Source: UBA2387 sp019454665 (lineage in GTDB: Bacteria > Armatimonadota > Fimbriimonadia > Fimbriimonadales > Fimbriimonadaceae). Taken from it: a stretch of 64,000 bases of DNA. This document shows positions 48,837 to 58,398 of this stretch, one piece after another. How positions within the stretch are numbered: position 1 is the first letter of the stretch; the number at the start of each line of letters is the position of its first letter. The stretch is taken from positions 124,001 to 188,000 of the forward strand of contig BTVX01000003.1 of assembly GCA_045862995.1 (NCBI GenBank). The letters run 5' to 3'. Under the pieces are notes generated by a model. That model saw only the letters and a list, made by a program, of their open reading frames with translations, was not told where the DNA came from and ran no database searches. A program made the translations under genes and the position numbers.

Positions 48837-50165
48837 TTGTCTTTCGCTTTCGATGATGACGCGGCCGAACGTCGCCGCCGCCCTCGCCATTCGGGCAAGC
48901 ACAAGTCCAAGGACCGCCCCGCCCACGACCCCAAAACCTCGACCGTCTCCGCACTCGTGCTCAGCCAGCAAGGGTCGCGGATCGAAGTCGCCCTCGACGG
49001 GACGACCGTGTTCGCGCAATGCCGCGTGCCCGGCGTCGTGCCCGGCGATCTCGTCCAACTCAAAGGCGACGCCTGGAACCGGCTCGTCGTCTCGGTCTCG
49101 CCTCGCACGACCGAATTGCGGCGGCTGGGAGCGGACGGGCGCAAGGTCAAGCCCATCGCGGCCAACCTCGACCTCGGGGTCGTTGTTACCACCGTGACCG
49201 ACCCGGCCTTCAAACCTCGCCTGATTGACCGCTATCTGGCCGCGTTCTGGCGCGGGGGAATGAAGCCCCTGATCGTGCTCAACAAGGTGGACCTGGGCAC
49301 GGCCGACGACCTGGCGCATGCCCGCAGCGAACTGGAGGCGTTCGCCGCCGTCGGGGTGCCTTGGTTCGAGGTTTCCTGCTCGACGGGTGACGGCATCGAG
49401 CCGCTGCGCGAAGCGTTGGTGGGCCAACTGTCGGTGCTGGTGGGCCACTCGGGGGTCGGCAAGTCGTCCCTGATGAACGCCCTGAGCGGCCACCGGCTCG
49501 CCGAAACGGGCCATGTGAACGAAGACACGGGCAAGGGGCGTCACACCACGACCACCTCGCACCTTTGCGTCCTTCCGGGCGGCGCGCGCGTGATTGACAC
49601 GCCGGGAGTCCGTACGTTCGCCGTGGACTTCGAATCCGCCGAGGAGGTGGAGGCGGCCTTCCCCGAGTTCGCCAGACATGCAAGGCGATGCGAACCCGGG
49701 TGTCGGCATCAAGGCGAAGAGGGGTGCGGCGTGGGCGAGGCGCTGGCGCGCGGCGAGATCCACCCGGGACGTTACAGGGCCTATCGGGGGCTGCTCGCGG
49801 AAACCACCGGCGAGCCCGATCCCACGTTCGGCGGGTTTGTTTGCGGCCATTGTGGTGCGGACGTCGTTCCCGAGGGTGCGGGTTCGGGGCACCGCAACCA
49901 CTGTCCGCGATGCCTGCACAGCCGCCATCTGGACACGCGGCCGGGCGACCGGGCGTCCGGATGCGGAGGGGACATGGAGCCCGTGGCCGTTTGGGTGCGG
50001 CGCGGCGGCGAGTGGGCGATCATCCACCGTTGCGGCCGCTGCGGGGCGTTCTCGTCGAATCGCATCGCGGCGGACGACAACCAGTTCGTACTGCTCTCGC
50101 TTGGGGCGCGTGCGCTGGCGAACCCGCCGTTTCCCGTGGACCGGCTGGACCAGGAGGTGGTTTGA
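48837..50165 (+). CDS. rsgA: RsgA ribosome-assembly GTPase fused to an RNHCP domain
   Basis: 442 aa. TTG at 48837 is the only start after the in-frame stop. RsgA helps mature the 30S subunit. Order: basic N-tail, OB fold (SALVLSQQGSRIEVAL, VPGDLVQL), circularly permuted GTPase with NKVD (G4) before GHSGVGKSSLMNAL (G1) and DTPGVR (G3), then zinc knuckle RRCEPGCRHQGEEGCGV. From about 328 a second module follows: FVCGHCGADVV, GHRNHCPRC, SRHLD and HRCGRCG, the RNHCP zinc-binding domain, normally a separate small protein. The fusion implies RNHCP acts at the ribosome too. Confidence 0.92.
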   Translation: MSFAFDDDAAERRRRPRHSGKHKSKDRPAHDPKTSTVSALVLSQQGSRIEVALDGTTVFAQCRVPGVVPGDLVQLKGDAWNRLVVSVSPRTTELRRLGADGRKVKPIAANLDLGVVVTTVTDPAFKPRLIDRYLAAFWRGGMKPLIVLNKVDLGTADDLAHARSELEAFAAVGVPWFEVSCSTGDGIEPLREALVGQLSVLVGHSGVGKSSLMNALSGHRLAETGHVNEDTGKGRHTTTTSHLCVLPGGARVIDTPGVRTFAVDFESAEEVEAAFPEFARHARRCEPGCRHQGEEGCGVGEALARGEIHPGRYRAYRGLLAETTGEPDPTFGGFVCGHCGADVVPEGAGSGHRNHCPRCLHSRHLDTRPGDRASGCGGDMEPVAVWVRRGGEWAIIHRCGRCGAFSSNRIAADDNQFVLLSLGARALANPPFPVDRLDQEVV

Positions 50166-50180
50166 AGGTATCGTCCCAGC

Positions 50181-50951
50181 GTGGCGAAGCCCGCAGCCGA
50201 CTCACCTTTGCGCCCGCTCATCGCGGCGGTCGAGTTCGTGGGCGAGTGCACGTTGATCGTCTGGGACGCGTTCCGCCGCCTGTTCGCCCGCCCGTTCGAG
50301 TGGCGCGAGACGCTGGCCCAGATGGCGTTCATCGGAGTCTCGTCCGTGCCCATCGTGGCGCTGACGAGTTTCTTCTCCGGCGCGGTCCTGGCGCTCTATG
50401 GGGCCGAGTTCTTGGTTCGGTTCGGGGCGGGATCGTTGGCGGGAGCGACCGTCGGCCTTTCGATGACCCGCGAGATCGCGCCCGTGTTGGCGGGGATCAT
50501 GGTCGCGGGCCGGTGTGGTTCGGCGATGGCGGCCCAGATCGGCTCGATGGCGGTCACCGAGCAGCTCGATGCCCTTCGCATGCTCAGCGTCCATCCCACC
50601 AACTACCTGGTCATCCCGCGCATCTTGGCCGGCGTGCTCATGCTGCCCGTGCTCGCGCTAGTGGGCATGTACACGGGGGTGTTCGGGGGGCTTCTGGTGT
50701 CCCAGGCGAACGGTGTGCCCAGCGGGGCGTTCATCCAGTCCATCCAGCAGTACGTCGAGCCTTGGGACTTCATCGGCGGCATGTTGAAAATGCCCGTGTT
50801 CGGTCTGATCATCGCCGTCGTCGCGTGCCAACAGGGGTTGCGGACGAAGGGTGGCGCCGTGGGCGTCGGTCAGGCCACGACGCGTTGCGTCGTCATCTCG
50901 ATGGTGCTGATCTACGTGGCCAACTACTTCCTGGCCGAACTCCTCTACTGA
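50181..50951 (+). CDS. mlaE: MlaE-type ABC transporter permease
   Basis: 256 aa, GTG start. Permease of phospholipid (MCE) transport between the membranes. Family blocks are SVPIVALTSFFSGAVLALYG, LSMTREIAPVLAGIMVAGR, GSAMAAQIGSMAVTEQLDAL (the coupling helix) and TTRCVVISMVLIYVANYFLA. It follows rsgA by 15 nt. The ATPase MlaF and MCE protein are not next to it. Its presence supports a diderm envelope. Confidence 0.93.
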   Translation: MAKPAADSPLRPLIAAVEFVGECTLIVWDAFRRLFARPFEWRETLAQMAFIGVSSVPIVALTSFFSGAVLALYGAEFLVRFGAGSLAGATVGLSMTREIAPVLAGIMVAGRCGSAMAAQIGSMAVTEQLDALRMLSVHPTNYLVIPRILAGVLMLPVLALVGMYTGVFGGLLVSQANGVPSGAFIQSIQQYVEPWDFIGGMLKMPVFGLIIAVVACQQGLRTKGGAVGVGQATTRCVVISMVLIYVANYFLAELLY

Positions 50952-50962
50952 GGCTTGCCGAG

Positions 50963-52765
50963 TCACTCGCGGGCGATTTCTTCCCACCGGGGAATGGCCA
51001 CAAGCGGCGGCAGAGCCGCAGACCAATCCGGGCGTCGCAAGGCCACCTTGGCTTCTCCGCGCAGGGGCGTGCGACCCGTCAAAACCATGTAGCCTGGCGT
51101 CTCCGCAGCACGCAACGACTCGATGTTGGCGATGGCCCGCGCGGTCACGGGATAGGCCGTCGCAAACGCCCACTCGAATCGTGCGTCGGCTTGGCTGGCG
51201 AATGCGAGGATCGTGTCCAGCCCGGCCGCTTCCGCGCTCACCCGCTGGTCGGAGTAGATTCGCACCTCGCTGGCCAGCGCGCGCAGAAAGTCGAGAGAAG
51301 GCTTTTCGGCGGTCGGCATCCGGAAGATGGCTTCGCGCAGACTGGGGAGCGTCTCGACGATGGGTACGACGCGCGGCCCTAGGTCGCGATGGTAGCGCCA
51401 CCGCACCAAGCCGCGCTCCGCGCACAAACCCGCTTGAAACATCGCCGCTTCCAGCCGACGCCGAGGCTCGGGGCACAACGCGCCCGCGATGGCGGCCAAT
51501 GCCGTGCTGCGGCGCATGACCAGCGGGTCGTCCACCCAAGTGCGCCACGTGGTCCAATCGCGCCGCCACCGAAGCGAAGTCAGCAGGCTGTTGGGCTCGG
51601 AAGACGACTCCGTGTTGTCGAGGCACTGCGTCAGGAGGGCGTGCGCGGCGACCAGGTCCATGCCTCGGCCCCGCGCGTCGTAGGGCAGTTGCTGTCCGCT
51701 GAAGGGCTCGACCGAGAACGTCGTCTCGGTGAGAAAGGTCTGGAAGATGCGCCGTCCCTCGTCGCGCCGTTCGCCCGAACTGGCCGGCGAGAGCAGCGAG
51801 AGGGCGTACTCGAACAACGTCGGCGGGTCAATGGGCGAGGCGCTGCCGATGAGCGGTTCGCTTTCGCCGATCGCGATGCCTCTGCCTGCTGGGATGCGCC
51901 GGATCGGAAACCGCACGCGAACCTGACGTCCCGGAACGTAGCAGATTGGGCCGAACTCGTTCCACGCCTCGGTTTCGACCAGCGCCGGTTCGACCTCGAT
52001 GCGATAGCCGCCCAACGGGGCCAGGCGGAGCGGCGAGGGCGCCATCGCGCCGGGCTTGTCGAACTCCCAGACCGCAGTCAGGAACTCGGCTTCTTCGGTG
52101 AGGGTGAGTTGGGTGACCTTGGGCGCGTTCTGCGTCCAGAAGGCCTCGTGCGCCTTGATGTCTTTGACCAGCCCGCCGAGCGTCGCCGCCGAGTTGGCCG
52201 AGTGGCCCTGCGTTCCGAGGGGTGCGATCACGTTGACCCAGCCTTGGAACGGCTCGGTGGACTCCACGCGCCAATCGCCGGTGCGGCCCGTCACCTGCAG
52301 GCCGAACGTCTTGGCCGAGCCCACGAACAGCACCGGCGGCTGGTTGTCTCGGAAACTCAGCAGGATCCACTTGGCGTCGGGCGTCGGCGTGTTCACGCCC
52401 ACCGAGCCGCCATCCCACGTGAGGAACGGGGCCGAGTTGCAGTTGAGCCGCAGCGAGACGCTCTCGCGAAAGTAGAGGCTGAAGCCGGGTGAAAGGAGAC
52501 TGGCGCGAAGTGTGGCCGGTCCCCCCGCCGTTCCTCCGAGGGTCACGTTGATCTCGGTTTCGTCGAGGGTCAACGGCGTCCACTCCGGGCATTCGGCGGG
52601 AAAGCGGAACGTGTCGGCGGAGGGGTGGTTGGTGCGGAATCCCGAGCGGTCCACGACGAACCCGGGCAGTTGCGCGCGTTGGTGGTAGCCGAAACGCCCG
52701 AACGCCTGCCCGAACGCGGCTTGCACCAGCGTCACGAGCAGGAGGCTAGCGTAAAGTCGCCCCAA
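50963..52765 (-). CDS. Large secreted protein of unknown function
   Basis: About 600 aa if the TTG at 52763-52765 is used, giving a good signal peptide (LGRLYASLLLVTLVQAAFGQA); TTGs at 52780 and 52813 are alternatives. It overlaps the end of the LptD-like gene by 20 bp or more. The N-terminal half is beta-rich (PLTLDETEINVTLGG, KWILLSFRDNQPPVLFVGSA, GWVNVIAPLG), the C-terminal half helical with many Arg/Trp (SLRWRRDWTTWRTWVDDPLV). The pattern recalls exported glycoside-hydrolase-like proteins but no motif is recognised. Last gene of the MFS-purC-waaA-LptD-like run. Confidence 0.65.
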   Translation of the reverse strand: MGRLYASLLLVTLVQAAFGQAFGRFGYHQRAQLPGFVVDRSGFRTNHPSADTFRFPAECPEWTPLTLDETEINVTLGGTAGGPATLRASLLSPGFSLYFRESVSLRLNCNSAPFLTWDGGSVGVNTPTPDAKWILLSFRDNQPPVLFVGSAKTFGLQVTGRTGDWRVESTEPFQGWVNVIAPLGTQGHSANSAATLGGLVKDIKAHEAFWTQNAPKVTQLTLTEEAEFLTAVWEFDKPGAMAPSPLRLAPLGGYRIEVEPALVETEAWNEFGPICYVPGRQVRVRFPIRRIPAGRGIAIGESEPLIGSASPIDPPTLFEYALSLLSPASSGERRDEGRRIFQTFLTETTFSVEPFSGQQLPYDARGRGMDLVAAHALLTQCLDNTESSSEPNSLLTSLRWRRDWTTWRTWVDDPLVMRRSTALAAIAGALCPEPRRRLEAAMFQAGLCAERGLVRWRYHRDLGPRVVPIVETLPSLREAIFRMPTAEKPSLDFLRALASEVRIYSDQRVSAEAAGLDTILAFASQADARFEWAFATAYPVTARAIANIESLRAAETPGYMVLTGRTPLRGEAKVALRRPDWSAALPPLVAIPRWEEIARE

Positions 52766-54710
52766 GGAACTGAACCCCAAGCCGCTTCGTGCGCGCGGAC
52801 CACGCCAAACCAAGTTCGCGCTCGCCGATGCGGTAGCCGAGCATCAAGGCGTAGTCGCGGTACCGGTCGCCCAGGTATTGATCGAGCGTGTAACTCGCCG
52901 AGAGCCGCCAATCGCGGTGGAACCGGTAGCCCGCATCGCCCCAGTAGCTGATACGGTCGAGGTCGAGGCTCTTGCTGGCGAACAGCGACAGCGACGCGTT
53001 GCCGGAATGCATGAACCCCTGGGCAGAAACTCGGTGCCGGCCGATCACGAGACTGCTGAAACCGTCCTCTGCGTAGTCGTACGTGAGCGTCAGGCTCGAC
53101 CGCGGCCCCAACTGCTGGGTGAGCATGAGGGTGGCGAACGTGGTTAGGCCCGAGAGCGAATTGCGCCCAGCGACCTTGCCGATGGAAGCCGTCGCGTTCA
53201 GCATCGTGTGCGGACCGATGCGCTGGGGCTGCATCTTGTTCCTTAGCCGGATGCCGTAAGACGACTGGCTGCCGCGCACCAAGTCGGTCTCGCGAGAGGA
53301 CTCGCTTGCTGTCAACCCAACGTGCATTTGGATGGGTAGCGACCCCAGCGGGATCGGGTTGGATTCGACGACGAGCGAAGCCTGTTGGGTCCGGTAGTGG
53401 ACATCGCGCAGCGTGCTCGTCATGTTCCCGCTGAGCGTGGCTGTGAATCCATCGAACTGGCGGTTCACGCTCGCCGAACCGAAGATGCTGCGGTGGGCGG
53501 GCAGGTCCACTTGGACATAGCCCGTCGTCTGGCTGTCCAGGCGCTGCCAGTGGTGCGCGCCGACGCCCCAGTCGCTGCGGCCCAAGCCGCCCAACGTGAG
53601 GTTGCCGCGCGAGTCGTCGCCCTTGTTCCAATTGAGCTCGTAGTCGAGGAAGATGCCGCTCTGCGAGGTGGTCGTCCGCCCGTACTGGCCGCCCGACCGC
53701 AATCGGAGCAGGCTCGTCTCGCCAGGCTTCAGGCTCAGGTAGTACGGGTACGAGAGCGAAACCTGGTTGTAGTTGACCTGCAACACTTCCTCGGTGAACA
53801 GCGCCGCCCGCCCATCCAGGTTTACCTGAAGCAGGGGCATCTGCAAGACGCGCTTGCCGTCTATGTGCACCGAGGCTTTGTAGAAGTAGATCTCGCGGCC
53901 CTGATAGACCACGGCCTTGTCGCCCGAAACCAACTGAGGCGCGTCCCAAATGGGTTTGAACTCGAAGAGGGACGCGTCGCTCGGGCCGTCCACGGGGGCG
54001 ATGGCTTCGCCGTTGATCGAGACGACGGCCGTGCGTTGTCGCGTTTCGCCTTCGACCGTCTCTTCGATCGTCGTGATGCCCGTGCCTTGCCGCTGACGCA
54101 AGTCGTAGCGGAGCACCGAGAAGTGGCGGTCAAAGCTCTTCCCCATGCGCAGGCGCGCCTTCTTGGCCACGAGCTCCTGCGACGACACGTCGTACTGCAT
54201 GTCGTCGGCGTCCACGATCAGGTTCCGATACCGGAAGCTCACGCCTTGGTTGGGCTCGGTGGCTTCGAGCACGCGGTCGTCCATGCTGTATTTCAGGTAC
54301 CCAGGCGCGACGATTTCGACGAAGTCGCTGGCGGAGGACAGCTGGCTCTTGTCGGCCACGAACTCGTAGACCAAGGTGGCCGTGGTGTTGTAGGTGAGGG
54401 CGTTGGCCGTCACCGTGGAGAGGCCGGGGACGCCGCTCGAGACCAGAATGGCTTGGGCAAGACCGTCCACCGTGCCGACCATGTTCTCGCGGAACGAGCC
54501 GAGCGTGGTGTAGAACAGGACTTGCGTGCCGTCGGGCACGAGCCGCCCGTTGCCGTCGCGAACTTCGGCCGTGATCGTGGACGTGCTTCGCCCGTCGGCC
54601 ACCATCATCTGCGGAAAGCTTCGCAAGCGGATATAGGCGTTCTGAGAGAACGCCTGCGCCCCCACAAGGAGGAGCGCGAGAAGCACGAGCGCCTTGGCCA
54701 ACAGATTCAC
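52746..54710 (-). CDS. LptD/OstA-like outer-membrane barrel with N-terminal Big (invasin-type) domain
   Basis: 654 aa, GTG start, weak SD. Signal peptide NLLAKALVLLALLLVGAQAF. Residues 25-115 form a Big_1/invasin-like Ig domain (ADGRSTSTITAEVRDGNGRL, VLFYTTLGSF). About 150-200 match the OstA/LptA-type beta-jellyroll (NLIVDADDMQYDVSSQELVA KKARL). From about 300 to the end the sequence alternates like a beta barrel (SLSYPYYLSL, LDYELNWNKGD, ASVNRQFDGFTATLSG, YALMLGYRIGERELGLAW). LptD inserts LPS in the outer membrane. The adjacent waaA gene supports an LPS role; the Big domain is unusual for LptD. Confidence 0.72.
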   Translation of the reverse strand: MNLLAKALVLLALLLVGAQAFSQNAYIRLRSFPQMMVADGRSTSTITAEVRDGNGRLVPDGTQVLFYTTLGSFRENMVGTVDGLAQAILVSSGVPGLSTVTANALTYNTTATLVYEFVADKSQLSSASDFVEIVAPGYLKYSMDDRVLEATEPNQGVSFRYRNLIVDADDMQYDVSSQELVAKKARLRMGKSFDRHFSVLRYDLRQRQGTGITTIEETVEGETRQRTAVVSINGEAIAPVDGPSDASLFEFKPIWDAPQLVSGDKAVVYQGREIYFYKASVHIDGKRVLQMPLLQVNLDGRAALFTEEVLQVNYNQVSLSYPYYLSLKPGETSLLRLRSGGQYGRTTTSQSGIFLDYELNWNKGDDSRGNLTLGGLGRSDWGVGAHHWQRLDSQTTGYVQVDLPAHRSIFGSASVNRQFDGFTATLSGNMTSTLRDVHYRTQQASLVVESNPIPLGSLPIQMHVGLTASESSRETDLVRGSQSSYGIRLRNKMQPQRIGPHTMLNATASIGKVAGRNSLSGLTTFATLMLTQQLGPRSSLTLTYDYAEDGFSSLVIGRHRVSAQGFMHSGNASLSLFASKSLDLDRISYWGDAGYRFHRDWRLSASYTLDQYLGDRYRDYALMLGYRIGERELGLAWSARTKRLGVQFLGATLR

Positions 54711-54762
54711 GAGCCGGGTTGGTTGTACCTTCTCTGGGTTAGACGACGCTGGCCGCCCCTCG

Positions 54763-56037
54763 TTACCGTGGCGGAGCGAGTTCGATCAGGGCGGCGACGG
54801 CCTCGGCGTAACGCTTCCCTGCACCCAGGTTCGCCTGAACCAAGCCTCGCGCGGCATCGCCCATCTGCCGGCGCAACGCGGGGTCTTGCCGCAACGCCGT
54901 CAACTGGTCGGCGAGCGCTTCCGCATCCCCGCAGGTCACCGAGGCGCCCGCCTCGAGCGATGCCGCCGCGATGTCGCGGAAGTTGTGCATGTGGGGGCCG
55001 TGCAGCACCGGCTTGCCCAGAGCCAGCGGCTGCAGGATGTTCTGACCCCCGAGCCGGTCGAACCCGCCGCCGACGACCACGGCATCCGCCGCCGCGTAAA
55101 CGCCGCCGAGTTCACCATAGGTGTCCAAAACCAAGTAGGGTGCAACGTTGCCCGAGGTTCTCAGGGCCGCCTCGCCGAACCGCGACGACGCCTTGGCCAG
55201 CACGTCCGGCGCACGCTCCAAGTGCCGAGGGGCATGCACCACCTTCACTTCGCCCGAACGCAACGCATCCCCGAACGCCCGCTCGAGTGCGGCGACCACC
55301 AGGTCCTCTTCCATCTCGCTGCGCGTGGAACCCACCACGACCACGAACGCCTCGCCCAGACCGAGTCTTTCGCGCCACCCGGGTCCTTCGTCGGCGATTT
55401 GGGCGGCCTCGTCGAACTTGGTGTTGCCTACCACGCGAACCTCGCCAGCCCCGAGGGCGCGGATGCGCTCGGCGTCGCCTTCGGTCTGCATCAGAGCGGC
55501 ATCCAATTGGCGCAGCATCCAGCGATAGAGCGGCAACACCCATCGCGAACGTCGGAAACTGCGGTCGCTGATCCGCCCATTGACGAGCACCGTCTTGGCG
55601 TCGAACGCCTTGGCCGCCCACAGGAAGTTGGGCCAAAGTTCGGTCTCCATGATCGCGACCACCTCGGGCCGCACGCGCGTCATCGCCGCCATCTGGAACC
55701 GCACCACGTCCACGGGGAAGTAGACGAGGTGCTTGACGTAGGGCATCGCCTTGTCCCTAGCGGTCGCGTGCCCCGAACTGGTCGTCACGCTCAGCACGAT
55801 GTCGTGGCTGGGCAATCGCTCGCGCAGCGCCTTAAGGAACGGCAACGCGGCCATCACCTCGCCCACCGAGACGGCATGCACCCAGATGCGGCGGCTGTCC
55901 TTGGTGGCCCGAAACGGGAAGTCGCCCGCCCGCTCGGCCCAGTTGGGCTTCTCGGCGCGCCGGCTGCTGCGCCACAACATCACCGGCGCCCAGAGCGGCG
56001 CCAGCAGCGAGAGGACGAGGTTGTAGAGGAGAAACAC
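54763..56037 (-). CDS. waaA: Kdo transferase
   Basis: 424 aa, GTG start one base after the purC stop. Adds Kdo to lipid A precursor. N-terminal membrane anchor FLLYNLVLSLLAPLWAPVM, then WVHAVSVGEVMAALPFLKAL with the catalytic Glu, METELWPNFLWAAK, VVGSTRSEMEEDLV and the CMP-Kdo region GGGFDRLGGQNILQPLALGK with HGPHMHNF. Indicates Kdo-containing LPS in this organism. Confidence 0.95.
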   Translation of the reverse strand: MFLLYNLVLSLLAPLWAPVMLWRSSRRAEKPNWAERAGDFPFRATKDSRRIWVHAVSVGEVMAALPFLKALRERLPSHDIVLSVTTSSGHATARDKAMPYVKHLVYFPVDVVRFQMAAMTRVRPEVVAIMETELWPNFLWAAKAFDAKTVLVNGRISDRSFRRSRWVLPLYRWMLRQLDAALMQTEGDAERIRALGAGEVRVVGNTKFDEAAQIADEGPGWRERLGLGEAFVVVVGSTRSEMEEDLVVAALERAFGDALRSGEVKVVHAPRHLERAPDVLAKASSRFGEAALRTSGNVAPYLVLDTYGELGGVYAAADAVVVGGGFDRLGGQNILQPLALGKPVLHGPHMHNFRDIAAASLEAGASVTCGDAEALADQLTALRQDPALRRQMGDAARGLVQANLGAGKRYAEAVAALIELAPPR

Positions 56038-56038
56038 G

Positions 56039-56926
56039 CTATCGGAGGGTTCGCCCGGTCAGGCGCTGGAACGCCTCCAGGTACTTGCTGCGGGTCTGCT
56101 CGACGATGGTCTCGGGCAGTTCGGGTCCGGGCGGCATCTTGTCCCAGTCCAGCGTCTCCAGATAGTCGCGGACGAACTGCTTGTCGTAGCTGGGCGGCGA
56201 GCCGCCGGGACGATACTGCGAGGCCTCCCAGAATCGCGAACTGTCGGGCGTCAGCGCCTCGTCGATCCAGATGAGGCCGTCGTCGGTCAGGCCAAACTCG
56301 AACTTGGTGTCGGCGAGGATGATGCCCCGGTTTTCTGCGTGGGCCGCCGCGCGGGAGTAGATCTCCAGCGTCCAATCGCGCACCTGCTCGGCCACCTCGT
56401 GTCCGACGCGATCGGCGGCCTCGGCGAACGAGATGTTCTGGTCGTGCCCGGTTTCTGCCTTGGTGGCGGGCGTGAAGATGGGCTCGGCGAGCTTCTGCGC
56501 TTCAACGAGTCCCTCGGGCAACCCCAACCCGTACGTGTCGCCGCCCGCCTTGTAGTCCTTGTAGAGCGAGCCGAGGATGTAGCCGCGCGCGACGCACTCG
56601 ATGGTCAATGGCGTCGCCTTCTTGGCGAGAGTGCAACGCCCGTCGAGGTCGGGGTGCCACATGCCGAGGTGACGCTCGATCTCGGCATCGTCGGTCGAGA
56701 CCACGTGGTTCGGGCAAATCCGTTCGTATTTGTCGAACCAGAACGCGCTCATCTGGTTGAGCACGCGCCCCTTGTCGGGGATGCCGTTGGCCATCACGAC
56801 GTCGAACGCGCTGATGCGGTCGGTGGCCACGACGAGGACGAGCGGCCCCAGGTCGTACACCTCGCGCACCTTGCCGCGTTTGGGGGGGGGCATTCCGGGA
56901 AGATGCGTCGAGAGCAGGGCGTCCAT
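56039..56926 (-). CDS. purC: SAICAR synthetase
   Basis: 295 aa from the ATG at 56924-56926. Ligates CAIR and aspartate in purine synthesis. Blocks are KRGKVREVYDLG, ATDRISAFDVVMANGIPDKG, ECVARGYILGSLYKDYK, ILADTKFEFGL and DEALTPDSSRFWEASQYRPG. A run of nine C encodes PPP near the start and is in frame. Sits between the MFS and waaA genes; no other pur gene is near. Confidence 0.95.
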   Translation of the reverse strand: MDALLSTHLPGMPPPKRGKVREVYDLGPLVLVVATDRISAFDVVMANGIPDKGRVLNQMSAFWFDKYERICPNHVVSTDDAEIERHLGMWHPDLDGRCTLAKKATPLTIECVARGYILGSLYKDYKAGGDTYGLGLPEGLVEAQKLAEPIFTPATKAETGHDQNISFAEAADRVGHEVAEQVRDWTLEIYSRAAAHAENRGIILADTKFEFGLTDDGLIWIDEALTPDSSRFWEASQYRPGGSPPSYDKQFVRDYLETLDWDKMPPGPELPETIVEQTRSKYLEAFQRLTGRTLR

Positions 56927-56936
56927 CCTGAAGGGA

Positions 56937-58136
56937 TTATGGCGAACCAGCAGGCGGCTTCTCCGGTATCCCGCGCACCATGAGCGCCGCCGCCACGCAC
57001 ACCACCCCCGCCAAGGCGTAAGGTGCGGCGGGGGCGACATCGAAAAGCACGCCCCCCAGCACGGGCCCGATCATGAACCCGACCGAACGCGCGCCCTGCA
57101 ACGTTCCGAACATCTCGCCTTGCCGGTCCTCGGGCGTCAGGCGGCTGCACATCGTGTTGACCAACGGGTTGGAGAAGCCGATCCCCAGCGCATACAGGGT
57201 GCTGGCCCCGAACAAGGCGAGCAGGTCGGGCATGAAAGGCGTCAGGGCCAATCCGAGTCCCTGGATCACATACGCGACGCGCAGCAGGTGCCGGTCGGCG
57301 ATCTTGGACGTCAGCCAGCCGAGCAAGACGCCCTGGGCGACCACCTCCAGGAGCGACTCGTAGCCGAAGATCAGGCCAAACTCGCGCTGGCCGTAGCCGA
57401 GGTTCATGTGGATCAGCCGCCCGAAAGTGCCCTGAAGCATGGCCAGCGAAAACCACGCCACGAGAGCGATCAACGCCATCGAGCGCAATTGGGGCAGGTC
57501 GGAAAGGATGCGAAGGTCAATGATCGGCCTGCGTCCCGGTGATCGCTCGGCCGTGGGCGGCGTGTTGGGCACGAACAGCGCCACGAGCACGAAGCCCAAC
57601 GTCGAAAACGCACAACCCACCGCTCCCAACCAAGGCAAGGCCTCCATCTGGGCGAGCAACGCGGTGACCACCGGGCCGAGGATGAGCCCCGAAGTGGTGG
57701 CGGCGGCCAACCGTCCCATCGCCTTGGTTTGGTCTTCGCCCTGAGACAGATCGGCGATCCACGCGTTGGCCACGGCGACGTTCGCCGCGCCCAGGCCGCC
57801 CAACAACCGACTCGCGAGGATAAGGAGCAGCGAGTCGTGCAGACCATAGACCAGCATGCCGAGAGCGGAGAGGCCCGTGCAGGCCAGGAACACGTGTTTG
57901 CGGCCCTGCCGGTCGCTCGCCGCGCCCCATCGAGGGCTGAAGATCAGCTGCGTGACGAACATGCTCGCCAGCAGCAGGCCGATGAGCCAGCCCTGGGCGC
58001 CCATGGCCTCGGCGCGCAACTGGACGTCGGGAATCAGCATCCCGAACCCGACGAGGTCGAGGAACACGGCCGCGTGAAGCAACCCGAAGCGCGCGGGACT
58101 GATCGTTCCCTGAGGCACGCGGGCCGGGAAATCCAT
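56937..58136 (-). CDS. MFS transporter
   Basis: 399 aa from the ATG at 58134-58136, about 12 hydrophobic segments. Motif A is GAASDRQGRKHVF; the fourth helix has LLGGLGAANVAVANAWIADL, typical of multidrug/tetracycline-type exporters (DHA family), and the second half SRLTPEDRQGEMFGTLQGAR. Ten bases separate it from purC, so it may be the first gene of the purC-waaA run. The exported compound is unknown; a drug or a metabolite is possible. Confidence 0.88.
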   Translation of the reverse strand: MDFPARVPQGTISPARFGLLHAAVFLDLVGFGMLIPDVQLRAEAMGAQGWLIGLLLASMFVTQLIFSPRWGAASDRQGRKHVFLACTGLSALGMLVYGLHDSLLLILASRLLGGLGAANVAVANAWIADLSQGEDQTKAMGRLAAATTSGLILGPVVTALLAQMEALPWLGAVGCAFSTLGFVLVALFVPNTPPTAERSPGRRPIIDLRILSDLPQLRSMALIALVAWFSLAMLQGTFGRLIHMNLGYGQREFGLIFGYESLLEVVAQGVLLGWLTSKIADRHLLRVAYVIQGLGLALTPFMPDLLALFGASTLYALGIGFSNPLVNTMCSRLTPEDRQGEMFGTLQGARSVGFMIGPVLGGVLFDVAPAAPYALAGVVCVAAALMVRGIPEKPPAGSP

Positions 58137-58398
58137 GGTCGCAGGACTATGCCACACGTCGCCCGGGCGTTGTGCAATGTCTTGGCGTTTGCCAGCCCGC
58201 CCCCCAAGCAGAAATACCGGATTATTGGACGCCGGGCCGGTTTTTATAGCGGATTCGCCGATATTTGATTGGGTTCCAACGATTGATGTGACGATGCGGG
58301 AAGACCTTCCCCCATCACCCAAGAGCCGAACGAGCATGACGCAACGACGAGACCACCAAAACCTCGAAGGCGCCCGACTCGAACCGGGAGAAACAACC

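Noticed and set aside
56881..56890. Frameshift at the poly-G tract near the purC start
   Set aside because: The nine G (C on the coding strand) make exactly three Pro codons and the frame stays open with conserved sequence on both sides.
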